Below, in pieces: positions 1-5,993 of a stretch of 13,824 nucleotides of DNA. How positions within the stretch are numbered: the stretch's first letter is position 1; the number at the start of each line of letters is the position of its first letter. The stretch is from Candidatus Falkowbacteria bacterium CG23_combo_of_CG06-09_8_20_14_all_49_15. Its GTDB lineage: Bacteria; Patescibacteriota; Patescibacteriia; Patescibacteriales; UM-FILTER-48-10. The notes under the pieces were generated by a model, which saw nothing but the letters and a program-made list of their open reading frames with translations, had not been told where the DNA came from and searched no databases. Position numbers and translations under genes: made by a program. The stretch lies in NCBI GenBank assembly GCA_002771615.1, contig PCSD01000043.1, forward strand, positions 1 through 13,824. Reading direction: 5' to 3'.

Positions 1-22
1 ATCATAAAATTTTCACATAATT

Positions 23-51
23 TTGTTGCTTGGGCAAAAATATGGTATTAT
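23..51 (+). promoter_or_regulatory. Promoter of the pilin array
   Basis: A -35 box TTGTTG (23-28) and a -10 box TATTAT (46-51) are separated by 17 bases, and a TG one base before the -10 makes it an extended -10. The predicted transcription start is near 58, giving a leader of about 105 bases before the first pilin. A second TATAAT lies at 124-129 but has no good -35, so it is a weaker alternative. Confidence 0.6.
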
Positions 52-83
52 ATAAATACTTATGTTGATAACTTTTCCAGAAG

Positions 84-113
84 TTACAGCATAAAAACTT
101 AACAGCATAAAAA
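84..113. repeat. Short tandem direct repeat in the pilin leader
   Basis: The 12-mer ACAGCATAAAAA occurs at 86-97 and again at 102-113, a spacing of 16 bases, each copy preceded by TTA or TTAA. It lies downstream of the predicted start of transcription. It could be a protein-binding site or simply AT-rich chance; nothing in the sequence decides this. Confidence 0.35.
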
Positions 114-162
114 ATCGTTTCTATATAATAGCTGTAGGAACGAAACAGAGAGGGGGTGAATT

Positions 163-561
163 ATGAAAAAAATTTCCCATGTTTTGCTGGTGGCAGTCGC
201 GATTTTCGCCCTTTTGATGCCGATGTTGGTAATGGTTGCGTCAGTTAATGCGCAGACAGCTAATTTAGGCTTGAATTATGCGCAGAATGTCGGCCTGCCA
301 ACTTCTAATCAGGATCCTCGAGAAATGGCGGTTAACATTATCAAATTTTTCCTCACTTTTCTTGGCATCATCGCTGTGGCCGTCATACTTTACGGCGGCT
401 TTGTCTGGCTTACCGCCGGCGGCAATGACGACCGCGTCGGCAAGGCCAAGAAGCTGATCGTGGCTGGCATCATCGGCCTGATTATTGTGATTTCCGCCTT
501 CGCCATTGTCCAATGGATTATCACCAGCACTTTCAATCTGGTAAATACGGGAACGATCTAA
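163..561 (+). CDS. T4SS-type (VirB2/TrbC-like) pilin paralogue 1
   Basis: A 132-residue exported membrane protein and the first of six tandem paralogues. Residues 1-30 form a signal peptide ending in V-N-A; the mature N-terminus (31-57) is polar; helices lie at about 58-82 and 98-120. They are joined by the family's conserved loop, here W-L-T-A-G-G-N-D-D-R-V-G-K-A-K. This topology matches the VirB2/TrbC pilins and the 'T4SS pilin' family common in Patescibacteria, whose subunits are held in the cytoplasmic membrane before assembly into a surface filament. The start at 163 is well supported by the Shine-Dalgarno AGGGGGTG at 151-158, the strongest in the array, which suggests this is the most highly made subunit (inference). 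No secretion ATPase or VirB6 gene is in the window, so the assembly machine must be encoded elsewhere. Confidence 0.82.
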   Translation: MKKISHVLLVAVAIFALLMPMLVMVASVNAQTANLGLNYAQNVGLPTSNQDPREMAVNIIKFFLTFLGIIAVAVILYGGFVWLTAGGNDDRVGKAKKLIVAGIIGLIIVISAFAIVQWIITSTFNLVNTGTI

Positions 562-618
562 TCCGACGGAGCAAAAGAATTTTTTGTAAGACAAATAATG
601 CCATTATTTTCCGACAAA

Positions 619-678
619 CGGGCTTGAGATGATTCAAGCCCGCTTCCCAGGACCGGAAAATTTCCGATCTTGGGAAGC
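619..678 (+). promoter_or_regulatory. Double hairpin between pilin genes 1 and 2
   Basis: Two adjoining stem-loops fill the gap. The first pairs CGGGCTTGA (619-627) with TCAAGCCCG (634-642) over a six-base loop. The second runs from GCTTCCCA (642-649) to TGGGAAGC (671-678); its stem continues inward through GGA/TCT and, after one C-A mismatch, CGGAA/TTCCG, ending in a three-base loop. Neither is followed by a run of T, so they are not canonical intrinsic terminators. An mRNA processing or 3'-end-protecting element that raises the level of the first gene's message is the likely role (inference). Confidence 0.6.
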
Positions 679-704
679 GCTTATCAGCGGCCTAACAGGA
701 CAAT

Positions 705-1076
705 ATGAAAAATGCCATTTTAATATTATTTTTCAGTGTCATCATTTTTCTGCCCCAATTGACTCTGGCCACTAAAATTAATGAAACTGGTTTGGATACA
801 ACAGCGGGAATAGCTTTTGGTAGTCCTATTCCTTTTGCTGGCCAATCAATGCCGCAAATGATTGGCCAGCTCGTGGGCTGGGTCTTGTCTTTTGTCGGCA
901 TATTGTTTTTGGTCTTGATGATCGCCGGCGGGCTCTTGTGGATGGCGGCCGGCGGTGATGAAAGCAAAGTCACCAAAGCCAAAGAAATCATCATGGCGGC
1001 CATCATCGGCCTGGTCATTGTTTTTTCCGCCTATGCCATCACCAAATTGGTCGGTGAGGCTTTAAGCGGAGCTTAA
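705..1076 (+). CDS. T4SS-type pilin paralogue 2
   Basis: A 123-residue paralogue of the preceding pilin. It has a signal peptide of about 22 residues ending T-L-A, a mature N-terminus rich in Gly, Thr and Pro (23-53), and helices at about 54-80 and 95-115. The loop between them reads W-M-A-A-G-G-D-E-S-K-V-T-K-A-K. It lacks the aromatic residue of the Y-G-G motif seen in most of the other copies, having A-G-G instead. An AGGA at 697-700 lies four bases before the ATG, a rather short spacing. The stop is four bases before the next gene, so the two are probably co-translated. It is among the shortest members of the array and has almost no tail after the second helix. Confidence 0.8.
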   Translation: MKNAILILFFSVIIFLPQLTLATKINETGLDTTAGIAFGSPIPFAGQSMPQMIGQLVGWVLSFVGILFLVLMIAGGLLWMAAGGDESKVTKAKEIIMAAIIGLVIVFSAYAITKLVGEALSGA

Positions 1077-1080
1077 GCGC

Positions 1081-1515
1081 ATGCTGAAGAAATTTTTTTA
1101 TAATCCGATTTTTTTTCTGGTTATTATCATAGCGGTGATCATGACCTTGGCGGTGCTGATCGGCCAGCCAGTCAGCGCTTTTGATCTGATTAAAGACGGC
1201 GGCGCGGGCGAAACCGCTAATGACAGCGGATATAATAAAGTCTTTAAGGCTAATAATTTCAGTGAAGCAGTAGGCAAAATAATCAATTTTGTCCTGAGTT
1301 TTGTCGGGATATTTTTTCTTGTCCTCACGCTTTACGGCGGCGTGCGCTGGATGATTTCGCAGGGCAATGACACGGAAGTGGAAAACGCCAAAAAAATCAT
1401 TAAAAGCGCGCTGATCGGTTTGGTGATTGTTTTGGGCGCGTATTTCATTACTTGGTTGGCCCAGCAATTATTTTATGCCCAAAAAGAAATATTATACCAA
1501 GAAACACCGCTGTAA
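1081..1515 (+). CDS. T4SS-type pilin paralogue 3
   Basis: A 144-residue member of the array, the longest one. A 33-residue signal region ends V-S-A. The mature N-terminus (34-61) is acidic and Gly-rich, and helices lie at about 64-88 and 105-127. The loop is diverged: W-M-I-S-Q-G-N-D-T-E-V-E-N-A-K, with Q replacing the first Gly of the usual A-G-G. A 17-residue polar tail follows helix 2. A GGAG at 1068-1071, inside the end of the preceding gene, is nine bases before the ATG and is a plausible ribosome binding site coupled to termination upstream. It pairs best with paralogue 4, which shares the L-Y-G-G motif and an altered loop. Confidence 0.78.
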   Translation: MLKKFFYNPIFFLVIIIAVIMTLAVLIGQPVSAFDLIKDGGAGETANDSGYNKVFKANNFSEAVGKIINFVLSFVGIFFLVLTLYGGVRWMISQGNDTEVENAKKIIKSALIGLVIVLGAYFITWLAQQLFYAQKEILYQETPL

Positions 1516-1519
1516 AAAT

Positions 1520-1939
1520 ATGAAAAAAATCAGAAAAATTTCTTTTCTTTTAATTTTCTATTTATCTATAATGAGTTGTTTATTAATTTTTTTTCCGATT
1601 GCTCATGCCGCCAATATAAGTGATGCGTTCGGTGATAAATTTCAAGATTTTGCCGGCCCACAAGGCGCCGGTTATGCCAATGGGGGCAATTTCTTGACCT
1701 TGCTTAATCTGATTATTAAACTGGCTTTGTCTTTTGTCGGCGTGCTGTTTTTGCTTCTCTGCCTTTACGGCGGTTATAAATGGATGACGGCGCGCGGTAA
1801 TGAGCAGGAAGTGGAAGACGCGAAAAAGCTTTTGACCGCGGCCGTCATCGGCCTGATCATCATCCTGGCCGCGTATCTGATCAGCGCGTTCGTTGTCCAG
1901 GTCGTCAGTGAAAAAACCATCACTCCTTCATCTAATTAA
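1520..1939 (+). CDS. T4SS-type pilin paralogue 4
   Basis: A 139-residue member when started at 1520. The frame stays open upstream to 1427, but a start there would overlap the previous pilin by about 90 bases and would push the signal peptide 31 residues inward. The ATG at 1520, four bases after the previous stop, begins directly with M-K-K-I-R-K and a hydrophobic signal ending A-H-A at residue 30, as in the other copies. The mature N-terminus (31-58) is Gly-rich and helices lie at about 60-88 and 104-126. The loop reads W-M-T-A-R-G-N-E-Q-E-V-E-D-A-K, with R in place of Gly. No Shine-Dalgarno is visible, so translation probably depends on coupling to the gene before. Confidence 0.78.
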   Translation: MKKIRKISFLLIFYLSIMSCLLIFFPIAHAANISDAFGDKFQDFAGPQGAGYANGGNFLTLLNLIIKLALSFVGVLFLLLCLYGGYKWMTARGNEQEVEDAKKLLTAAVIGLIIILAAYLISAFVVQVVSEKTITPSSN

Positions 1940-1998
1940 GACAAAATACTCAGCCTTAGCGCAATAAATTAAGAAGTTTATCCCAAATTCATCATCAT

Positions 1999-2376
1999 AT
2001 GAAAAAAAAGCTGATAATTTTGACTAATTTTTCTCTCACCCTGCTCGGGCAACTGGTTCTGGCGCGGACCGCGCTGGCTGGCAATTTCATCTCAAAAAAT
2101 CTTGATGAAGTAAGCCAAGGAATTTTCAAGATTTCTGGAAATCCGAAAAATGAATTGCTGGCGACAGCCGGCTTATTAGTCAAAACTTTCCTTTCCCTTT
2201 TGGGCGTGATTTTCATCGGCCTGATCATTTATGCCGGTTATAACTGGATGACCGCGGGCGGGGATGAAGCCAAGGTGACCAAGGCCAAAGACACGATCCG
2301 TTACGCCATCATCGGCCTGATTATCATAATCGGCTCTTACTCCATCTGGTATTTTATTTTCAATAAGCTATCTTAA
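1999..2376 (+). CDS. T4SS-type pilin paralogue 5
   Basis: A 125-residue member. The signal peptide ends A-L-A at residue 27 and the mature N-terminus (28-54) carries several charged residues. Helices lie at about 55-83 and 99-121, with the canonical loop W-M-T-A-G-G-D-E-A-K-V-T-K-A-K. There is no Shine-Dalgarno before the ATG, and the 59-base gap to the previous gene shows no promoter or terminator I can support. It is most like paralogue 6 (both have L-L-G-V-I-F-I and A-G-Y-N-W-M-T-A-G-G), so the last two genes look like the most recent duplication in the array. Confidence 0.8.
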   Translation: MKKKLIILTNFSLTLLGQLVLARTALAGNFISKNLDEVSQGIFKISGNPKNELLATAGLLVKTFLSLLGVIFIGLIIYAGYNWMTAGGDEAKVTKAKDTIRYAIIGLIIIIGSYSIWYFIFNKLS

Positions 2377-2378
2377 AT

Positions 2379-2795
2379 ATGCAAAAAAAATTAATTTCAT
2401 TTATTTCCTTCATATACTTGATTTTTTTTGCAATCAATACTGTTCGGGCGGGAAAATTCATTGAAGAGTCATTAATAACAGAATCGAATTCAAATACTCG
2501 TTTATTTGGCGATCAGACCGGCCTGGGTTACCAAAGCCCGGTAATATTTTTAAGCCAGCTTATTACGGTTTTTCTTTCGCTTTTGGGCGTAATTTTCATC
2601 ATCCTGATCATCCTAGCCGGTTATAATTGGATGACCGCGGGCGGCGAAGAAGAAAAGGTGAACAAAGCCAAGCAAATGATTTATCGGGCAATTATCGGCC
2701 TGATCATCATCATGTCCGCGTATGCCATCACTTATTTTGTCTTTACGAATCTGCCCGCCGGCACGGGCGGCGGCGGATCATTTACGACAAACTAA
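2379..2795 (+). CDS. T4SS-type pilin paralogue 6
   Basis: A 138-residue last member, starting two bases after the stop of paralogue 5, so translational coupling is likely. The signal peptide ends V-R-A at residue 24. The mature N-terminus (25-54) contains a Ser/Asn/Thr-rich stretch, and helices lie at about 55-84 and 101-122. The loop is W-M-T-A-G-G-E-E-E-K-V-N-K-A-K. A Gly-rich tail, P-A-G-T-G-G-G-G-S, follows helix 2 and is unique in the array. A perfect terminator hairpin follows within 25 bases. Confidence 0.8.
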   Translation: MQKKLISFISFIYLIFFAINTVRAGKFIEESLITESNSNTRLFGDQTGLGYQSPVIFLSQLITVFLSLLGVIFIILIILAGYNWMTAGGEEEKVNKAKQMIYRAIIGLIIIMSAYAITYFVFTNLPAGTGGGGSFTTN

Positions 2796-2819
2796 TTAGA
2801 TTATTTTTTATATAAAATA

Positions 2820-2846
2820 AAGGCGCCTTTGTTTGGCGCCTTGTTA
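2820..2846. terminator. Bidirectional terminator between convergent genes
   Basis: AAGGCGCC (2820-2827) and GGCGCCTT (2835-2842) form an 8-bp stem with a seven-base loop. On the plus strand it is followed by TTGTTAATT, a moderate T tract. On the minus strand it is followed by a T-rich stretch (2819 down to about 2800). It ends the pilin array on one side and the lipoprotein gene on the other. Confidence 0.8.
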
Positions 2847-2851
2847 ATTGC

Positions 2852-3346
2852 TTAGTCTTGGTACACGCAAAACCAGTGTACCTTTTTGTTGATAAAATCA
2901 TGTTGTTGGGCCGTTACATGGAAAATTCTCGGCCTTCCAACAATTTGGCCATCTCGTTCGCAGGACGATAGATATTGTCCTGGAATGAGATTATCTTCCA
3001 GCTTTGAGCCGGGCTCTAGAAAATATGACTTTTTTTCTGGCCCGTCAATTTTGATTTTGACATACGCATACCTAGACATATTAACTACTAGGCCCGCGTA
3101 GCCGGCATATACCCGCGCTGGCTCTCCCAAGACTATGGTGCCGGGTTCGTTCTGTATCTGACCGACAGAAACAGGACTACTGGCAAGTTTTTCCATGGCC
3201 AGTTTATCCTGTTTGATCCTCGCCACTTCTTTTGATGAGGCAAACAGGTGCCAATCGCCTTCATCGTATTGCGCCTCATTGCCATACATGGCGGCGCAAC
3301 CTCCGAATAGAAACATAGACATGAAAAATAAAAATAACTTTTTCAT
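2852..3346 (-). CDS. Putative lipoprotein of unknown function
   Basis: A 164-residue protein with a hydrophobic signal peptide and a lipobox-like F-G-G-C, the Cys being residue 17. It is predicted to be exported, lipid-modified and held on the outer face of the membrane. The -3 residue is Phe rather than the usual Leu/Val, a mild departure. I do not recognise the family. The second half (about 85-163) looks like a compact beta domain with Y-V-K-I-K-I-D-G followed by L-E-P-G-S-K and I-P-G-Q-Y-L, a pattern seen in small surface sandwich domains. A strong Shine-Dalgarno AAGGAGG (complement of 3352-3358) lies five bases before the ATG and a near-consensus promoter is further upstream. It is a single-gene unit convergent with the pilin array. 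No link to the pilins is shown. Confidence 0.75.
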   Translation of the reverse strand: MKKLFLFFMSMFLFGGCAAMYGNEAQYDEGDWHLFASSKEVARIKQDKLAMEKLASSPVSVGQIQNEPGTIVLGEPARVYAGYAGLVVNMSRYAYVKIKIDGPEKKSYFLEPGSKLEDNLIPGQYLSSCERDGQIVGRPRIFHVTAQQHDFINKKVHWFCVYQD

Positions 3347-3410
3347 TTTTTCCTCCTTTTTCTTTTTCTTATTTTTTATATTTTATTTTTAAAGATCTCA
3401 TAATCAACGT

Positions 3411-3439
3411 TTTATAACATATTATCAAAAAATAGTCAA
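3411..3439 (-). promoter_or_regulatory. Promoter of the lipoprotein gene
   Basis: Read on the minus strand, -35 TTGACT (complement of 3434-3439) is followed after 17 bases by -10 TATAAA (complement of 3411-3416), with a TG making an extended -10. Its -35 box lies three bases from that of the plus-strand promoter, back to back. Confidence 0.72.
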
Positions 3440-3442
3440 GGG

Positions 3443-3471
3443 TTGACTTTTTTCTTGATCTTTGCTAATAT
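3443..3471 (+). promoter_or_regulatory. Promoter reading towards the 3D-domain gene
   Basis: The -35 TTGACT (3443-3448) and -10 TAATAT (3466-3471) are 17 bases apart. The predicted transcription start is near 3478. The first structured element it would transcribe is the terminator-like hairpin beginning at 3491. Confidence 0.65.
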
Positions 3472-3486
3472 AAAGGCATAGTAAGG

Positions 3487-3533
3487 AAATCCCTATTCAT
3501 TCCATAAGGCTTGGAATATAGGGGTTTTTATTT
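3487..3533 (+). terminator. Terminator-like hairpin in the leader of the 3D-domain gene
   Basis: CCCTATTCATTCCA (3491-3504) pairs with TGGAATATAGGG (3512-3523), leaving a two-base TC bulge and a seven-base loop. The stem can be lengthened by AAAT (3487-3490) with GTTT. It is followed directly by TTTTTATTT (3525-3533). This has the form of an intrinsic terminator yet lies between a promoter and the gene it should serve. It would release an RNA of about 55 bases, so it is either an attenuator or the end of a short stand-alone RNA. Confidence 0.6.
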
Positions 3534-3553
3534 GGGTTAAAAATGGATTTATT

Positions 3554-4123
3554 ATGCTTACATTTAATCAATTAATTCGTCCGCGATTGATCCGCAAACC
3601 AGTCTGGAAAAATGCCATATTAGCTTTGGCCTTGGTTTTTTTGTTTGATTGTCTGTTTTTCCCCCTGCCTATTCTGGCGGCTGAGTATGAAGCGGAAAGT
3701 CCGGCTGATTTGCTGGAAGATAGCAGTTGGAACAATGGTATGGCCCCGGAGGACCCAGCCAATAGCGGCCAAGATATGGCTTACCAAGGGCAATTGCCTG
3801 TGCCGGAAACTTGGGCGGTAAAAAAAGCCGCGTATTATACAATAACCGCCTATAATTCCGAGATCGGTCAAACTGATGCTTCGCCGTGCACGACCGCCAA
3901 CGGTTTTGATGTCTGCGCGCATGGCACAGAAGACACGATGGCCGCGAATTTTCTGCCCTTCGGCGCCAAAGTCAGAATCCCGGATCTTTTCGGCGAGCGC
4001 GTCTTCGTGGTCCGCGACCGGATGAACGCCCGCTTTACCCAGCGCCTGGACGTCTGGATGAAGAGCAAAGCCAATGCCAAGGATTTCGGCGTAAAAGTCG
4101 CGCGCGTGGAAATTTTGGAATAA
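3554..4123 (+). CDS. 3D (Asp-Asp-Asp) domain secreted cell-wall protein
   Basis: A 189-residue protein with a basic N-terminus, a signal sequence or anchor at about 20-43, a low-complexity acidic linker (44-90) and a C-terminal 3D domain (about 94-189). This domain is a double-psi beta-barrel related to the catalytic barrel of MltA lytic transglycosylases and found in the B. subtilis proteins YocH and YabE. The family's Asp residues fit D108 (Q-T-D-A-S), D155 (V-R-D-R-M) and D166 (L-D-V-W-M), within the diagnostic run T-I-T-A-Y-N-S, F-G-A-K-V-R-I-P and V-R-D-R-M-N. Cys112 and Cys121 could form a disulphide outside the cell. The likely role is binding or remodelling peptidoglycan; the exact reaction cannot be read from sequence. 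No clear Shine-Dalgarno is seen. A strong terminator follows, so it is a single-gene unit. Confidence 0.8.
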   Translation: MLTFNQLIRPRLIRKPVWKNAILALALVFLFDCLFFPLPILAAEYEAESPADLLEDSSWNNGMAPEDPANSGQDMAYQGQLPVPETWAVKKAAYYTITAYNSEIGQTDASPCTTANGFDVCAHGTEDTMAANFLPFGAKVRIPDLFGERVFVVRDRMNARFTQRLDVWMKSKANAKDFGVKVARVEILE

Positions 4124-4151
4124 ACCGTCCGCGCGGCCGCGGAATTCCCCT

Positions 4152-4179
4152 AACAAGCCGGACGGCTTGTTTTTATTTA
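4152..4179 (+). terminator. Intrinsic terminator after the 3D-domain gene
   Basis: AACAAGCC (4152-4159) pairs with GGCTTGTT (4164-4171) over a GGAC tetraloop and is followed by a T-rich run (TTTATTTATT). This is a classic intrinsic terminator 28 bases after the stop codon. Confidence 0.88.
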
Positions 4180-4222
4180 TTGTATTATAATCCTGATCTA
4201 TGAATTTTTATCCGGAAAAAAC

Positions 4223-4251
4223 TTGTCAAAACCTGGCCTTGTCTTTATAAT
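4223..4251 (+). promoter_or_regulatory. Promoter of the LCP-family gene
   Basis: A -35 TTGTCA (4223-4228) and a perfect -10 TATAAT (4246-4251) are separated by exactly 17 bases. The predicted transcription start is near 4258, about 39 bases before the ATG. Confidence 0.82.
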
Positions 4252-4296
4252 GACTACACAAAGGAAACACTATTAAAACGCAAAAATTACGCGACT

Positions 4297-5823
4297 ATGG
4301 CAAAATTTATCTTACCTGTCAATTTAAAAACCGAGCCACGGCCGGTCAAGCAAAAACCGAACGCGAGCCAGCCGGGGCTTGAACCGATAAAACCGCTTTT
4401 AAGCCGAAAAAAAAAGCCCGTTCTCAAGCTAATGGCCTATTTGTCAGTATTCGGAGTAATCGTTTTTGCCGCTTTTTCTTCGCGGGTAATCATGTCCGAC
4501 CAAAGCTCAACATCGTGGTTGGCCCGCCTGCCGATTATCCGCGAACTGAAGCATCTGGCGGAAAGCGCGGACAAAAAGCTCAAAGGCGAAGAAAACGACC
4601 GGACGAATATTTTACTTTTAGGCATGGGCGGCAAGAACCATGAAGGCAGTTATTTGACCGATACGATCATCTTGGCCAGCTTACAGCCCTCCACCAAAAA
4701 GGTTTCTTTGGTCTCTTTGCCCCGCGATCTGGTCGTGCCGATGGAGAATATGGGTTGGAAAAAGATTAATTCCGTCAATGCTTTCGCGGAAATGAACACG
4801 CCCGGCAGCGGCGGCCTGGCCGTTAGCCAAGCACTGGCCGATTTAAGCGGCCAGCCGGTTGATTACTATGTCCGGGTAGATTTTACCGCCTTCGTCAATA
4901 TCATTGACCGTTTGGGCGGCGTGGAAATTGATGTGGAGCGCGCTTTTGACGATTACCGCTATCCCATTTTGGGCCGCGAAAGCGCCGAACCCTATGAGTC
5001 CCGCTTTGAACATTTGCATTTTGAACAAGGAGCCCAAATTATGGACGGCGCCGCGGCCCTGAAATACGCGCGTTCCCGCCACGCGGCCGGGCCCGAAGGA
5101 TCGGATTTCGCTCGGACGAAACGACAGCAGAAAATTATCCAAGCTGTCAAGGACAAGCTCCTTTCCAGCCAGATCGTTTTTGATCCGGCTTTAATCGCGG
5201 ATATTTTCCAGGAATTGAAAGAAAACATATCCACTAATTTGAAAATTTGGGAAATGTACAAATTATGGCAGATCGGGAAAGAAATAGACAGCCAGCAAAT
5301 CATCACCAAAGTTGTTGATAACAGCCCCAACGGCCTGCTTATTGATTCAATTTCCGATCAAGGGGCATATGTGTTGACGCCGCGAAGCGGAGATTTCGCG
5401 GAAATACAATATTTCATCGCCAATATTTTTACCGACGCGCCCTTAGCCGATAAAAGCAAAGTGATCAGCGAACATGCCTCCGTGGAAGTGAGGAACGGCA
5501 CGTGGATCAATGGGCTGGCCTCGCAAGTCGCGCTGGACCTGGAAAAATTCGGCTTCCGAGTCGTCCGTATCGGCAATTCTAACCGCCAAAATTTTCAAAA
5601 AACCGTCATTTACGATCTGACTTATGGGGAAAAATCCGAGGCCTTGGAAGTCCTGCGGAGTAAAACCGAGGCTAATGTTTCTCCGGATCTGCCGGAGTGG
5701 CTGATGACTGATATTAACGCGGATGTGAGCGGCCAGGAAAAACCGGTCCAACCGGATTTTATCCTGGTGCTGGGACAGGAAGCGGATATGACCAAATCCG
5801 GCAAGGAAAATCCGGATGACTAA
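4297..5823 (+). CDS. LytR-CpsA-Psr (LCP) family protein with LytR_C domain
   Basis: A 508-residue membrane-anchored enzyme of the family that transfers polymers from undecaprenyl-phosphate lipid carriers to the cell wall or surface. A cytoplasmic basic region (1-40) is followed by one membrane helix (about 43-63), so the catalytic part lies outside. The LCP core spans about 100-290. Family residues that can be seen include D122 in L-T-D-T-I, R143 and D144 in L-P-R-D, R259 and R261 in A-L-K-Y-A-R-S-R-H, and D270, R273 and R277 in S-D-F-A-R-T-K-R-Q-Q. A C-terminal LytR_C-type domain begins near 394 (V-E-V-R-N-G-T) and runs to about 497. The ATG has no Shine-Dalgarno at normal distance; an AAAGGAAA near 4260 is over 25 bases away. 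The neighbouring 3D-domain gene supports an envelope role. Which polymer it handles is unknown. Confidence 0.88.
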   Translation: MAKFILPVNLKTEPRPVKQKPNASQPGLEPIKPLLSRKKKPVLKLMAYLSVFGVIVFAAFSSRVIMSDQSSTSWLARLPIIRELKHLAESADKKLKGEENDRTNILLLGMGGKNHEGSYLTDTIILASLQPSTKKVSLVSLPRDLVVPMENMGWKKINSVNAFAEMNTPGSGGLAVSQALADLSGQPVDYYVRVDFTAFVNIIDRLGGVEIDVERAFDDYRYPILGRESAEPYESRFEHLHFEQGAQIMDGAAALKYARSRHAAGPEGSDFARTKRQQKIIQAVKDKLLSSQIVFDPALIADIFQELKENISTNLKIWEMYKLWQIGKEIDSQQIITKVVDNSPNGLLIDSISDQGAYVLTPRSGDFAEIQYFIANIFTDAPLADKSKVISEHASVEVRNGTWINGLASQVALDLEKFGFRVVRIGNSNRQNFQKTVIYDLTYGEKSEALEVLRSKTEANVSPDLPEWLMTDINADVSGQEKPVQPDFILVLGQEADMTKSGKENPDD

Positions 5824-5993
5824 ACGAGTATCATTATCTAAAAATTTTTTAGACAAATTTACCGATTATTTTGGTAAAAAATATTCAAGAATAAAATAAA
5901 TCAGAACAAGAAAAATATATTGATAATGAATAGCAAAAATTATTAACTATCTTCTTTATTTAATCTTCTGAAGAGTCTAAAAAAATACTCGTT
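5824..5993. other. AT-rich gap between the LCP gene and der
   Basis: This 170-base stretch has two weak AT-rich inverted repeats: TCTAAAAA/TTTTTAGA (5837-5853) and TTTACC/GGTAAA (5858-5878). Neither is followed by a T run on the plus strand, so I do not call a terminator. A TTGATA (5920-5925) could be a -35, but no -10 lies at proper spacing. No open frame of note is present. The promoter of der is probably here but cannot be placed. Confidence 0.4.

Noticed and set aside
619..678. Intrinsic terminator between pilin genes 1 and 2
   Set aside because: Both stems are strong but neither is followed by a run of T, so I treat them as mRNA structure rather than a terminator.
1427..1519. Upstream start for pilin 4, adding 31 residues and overlapping pilin 3
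   Set aside because: The extension has no signal-peptide character and overlaps the end of pilin 3 by about 90 bases. The ATG at 1520 gives the same layout as the other five copies.
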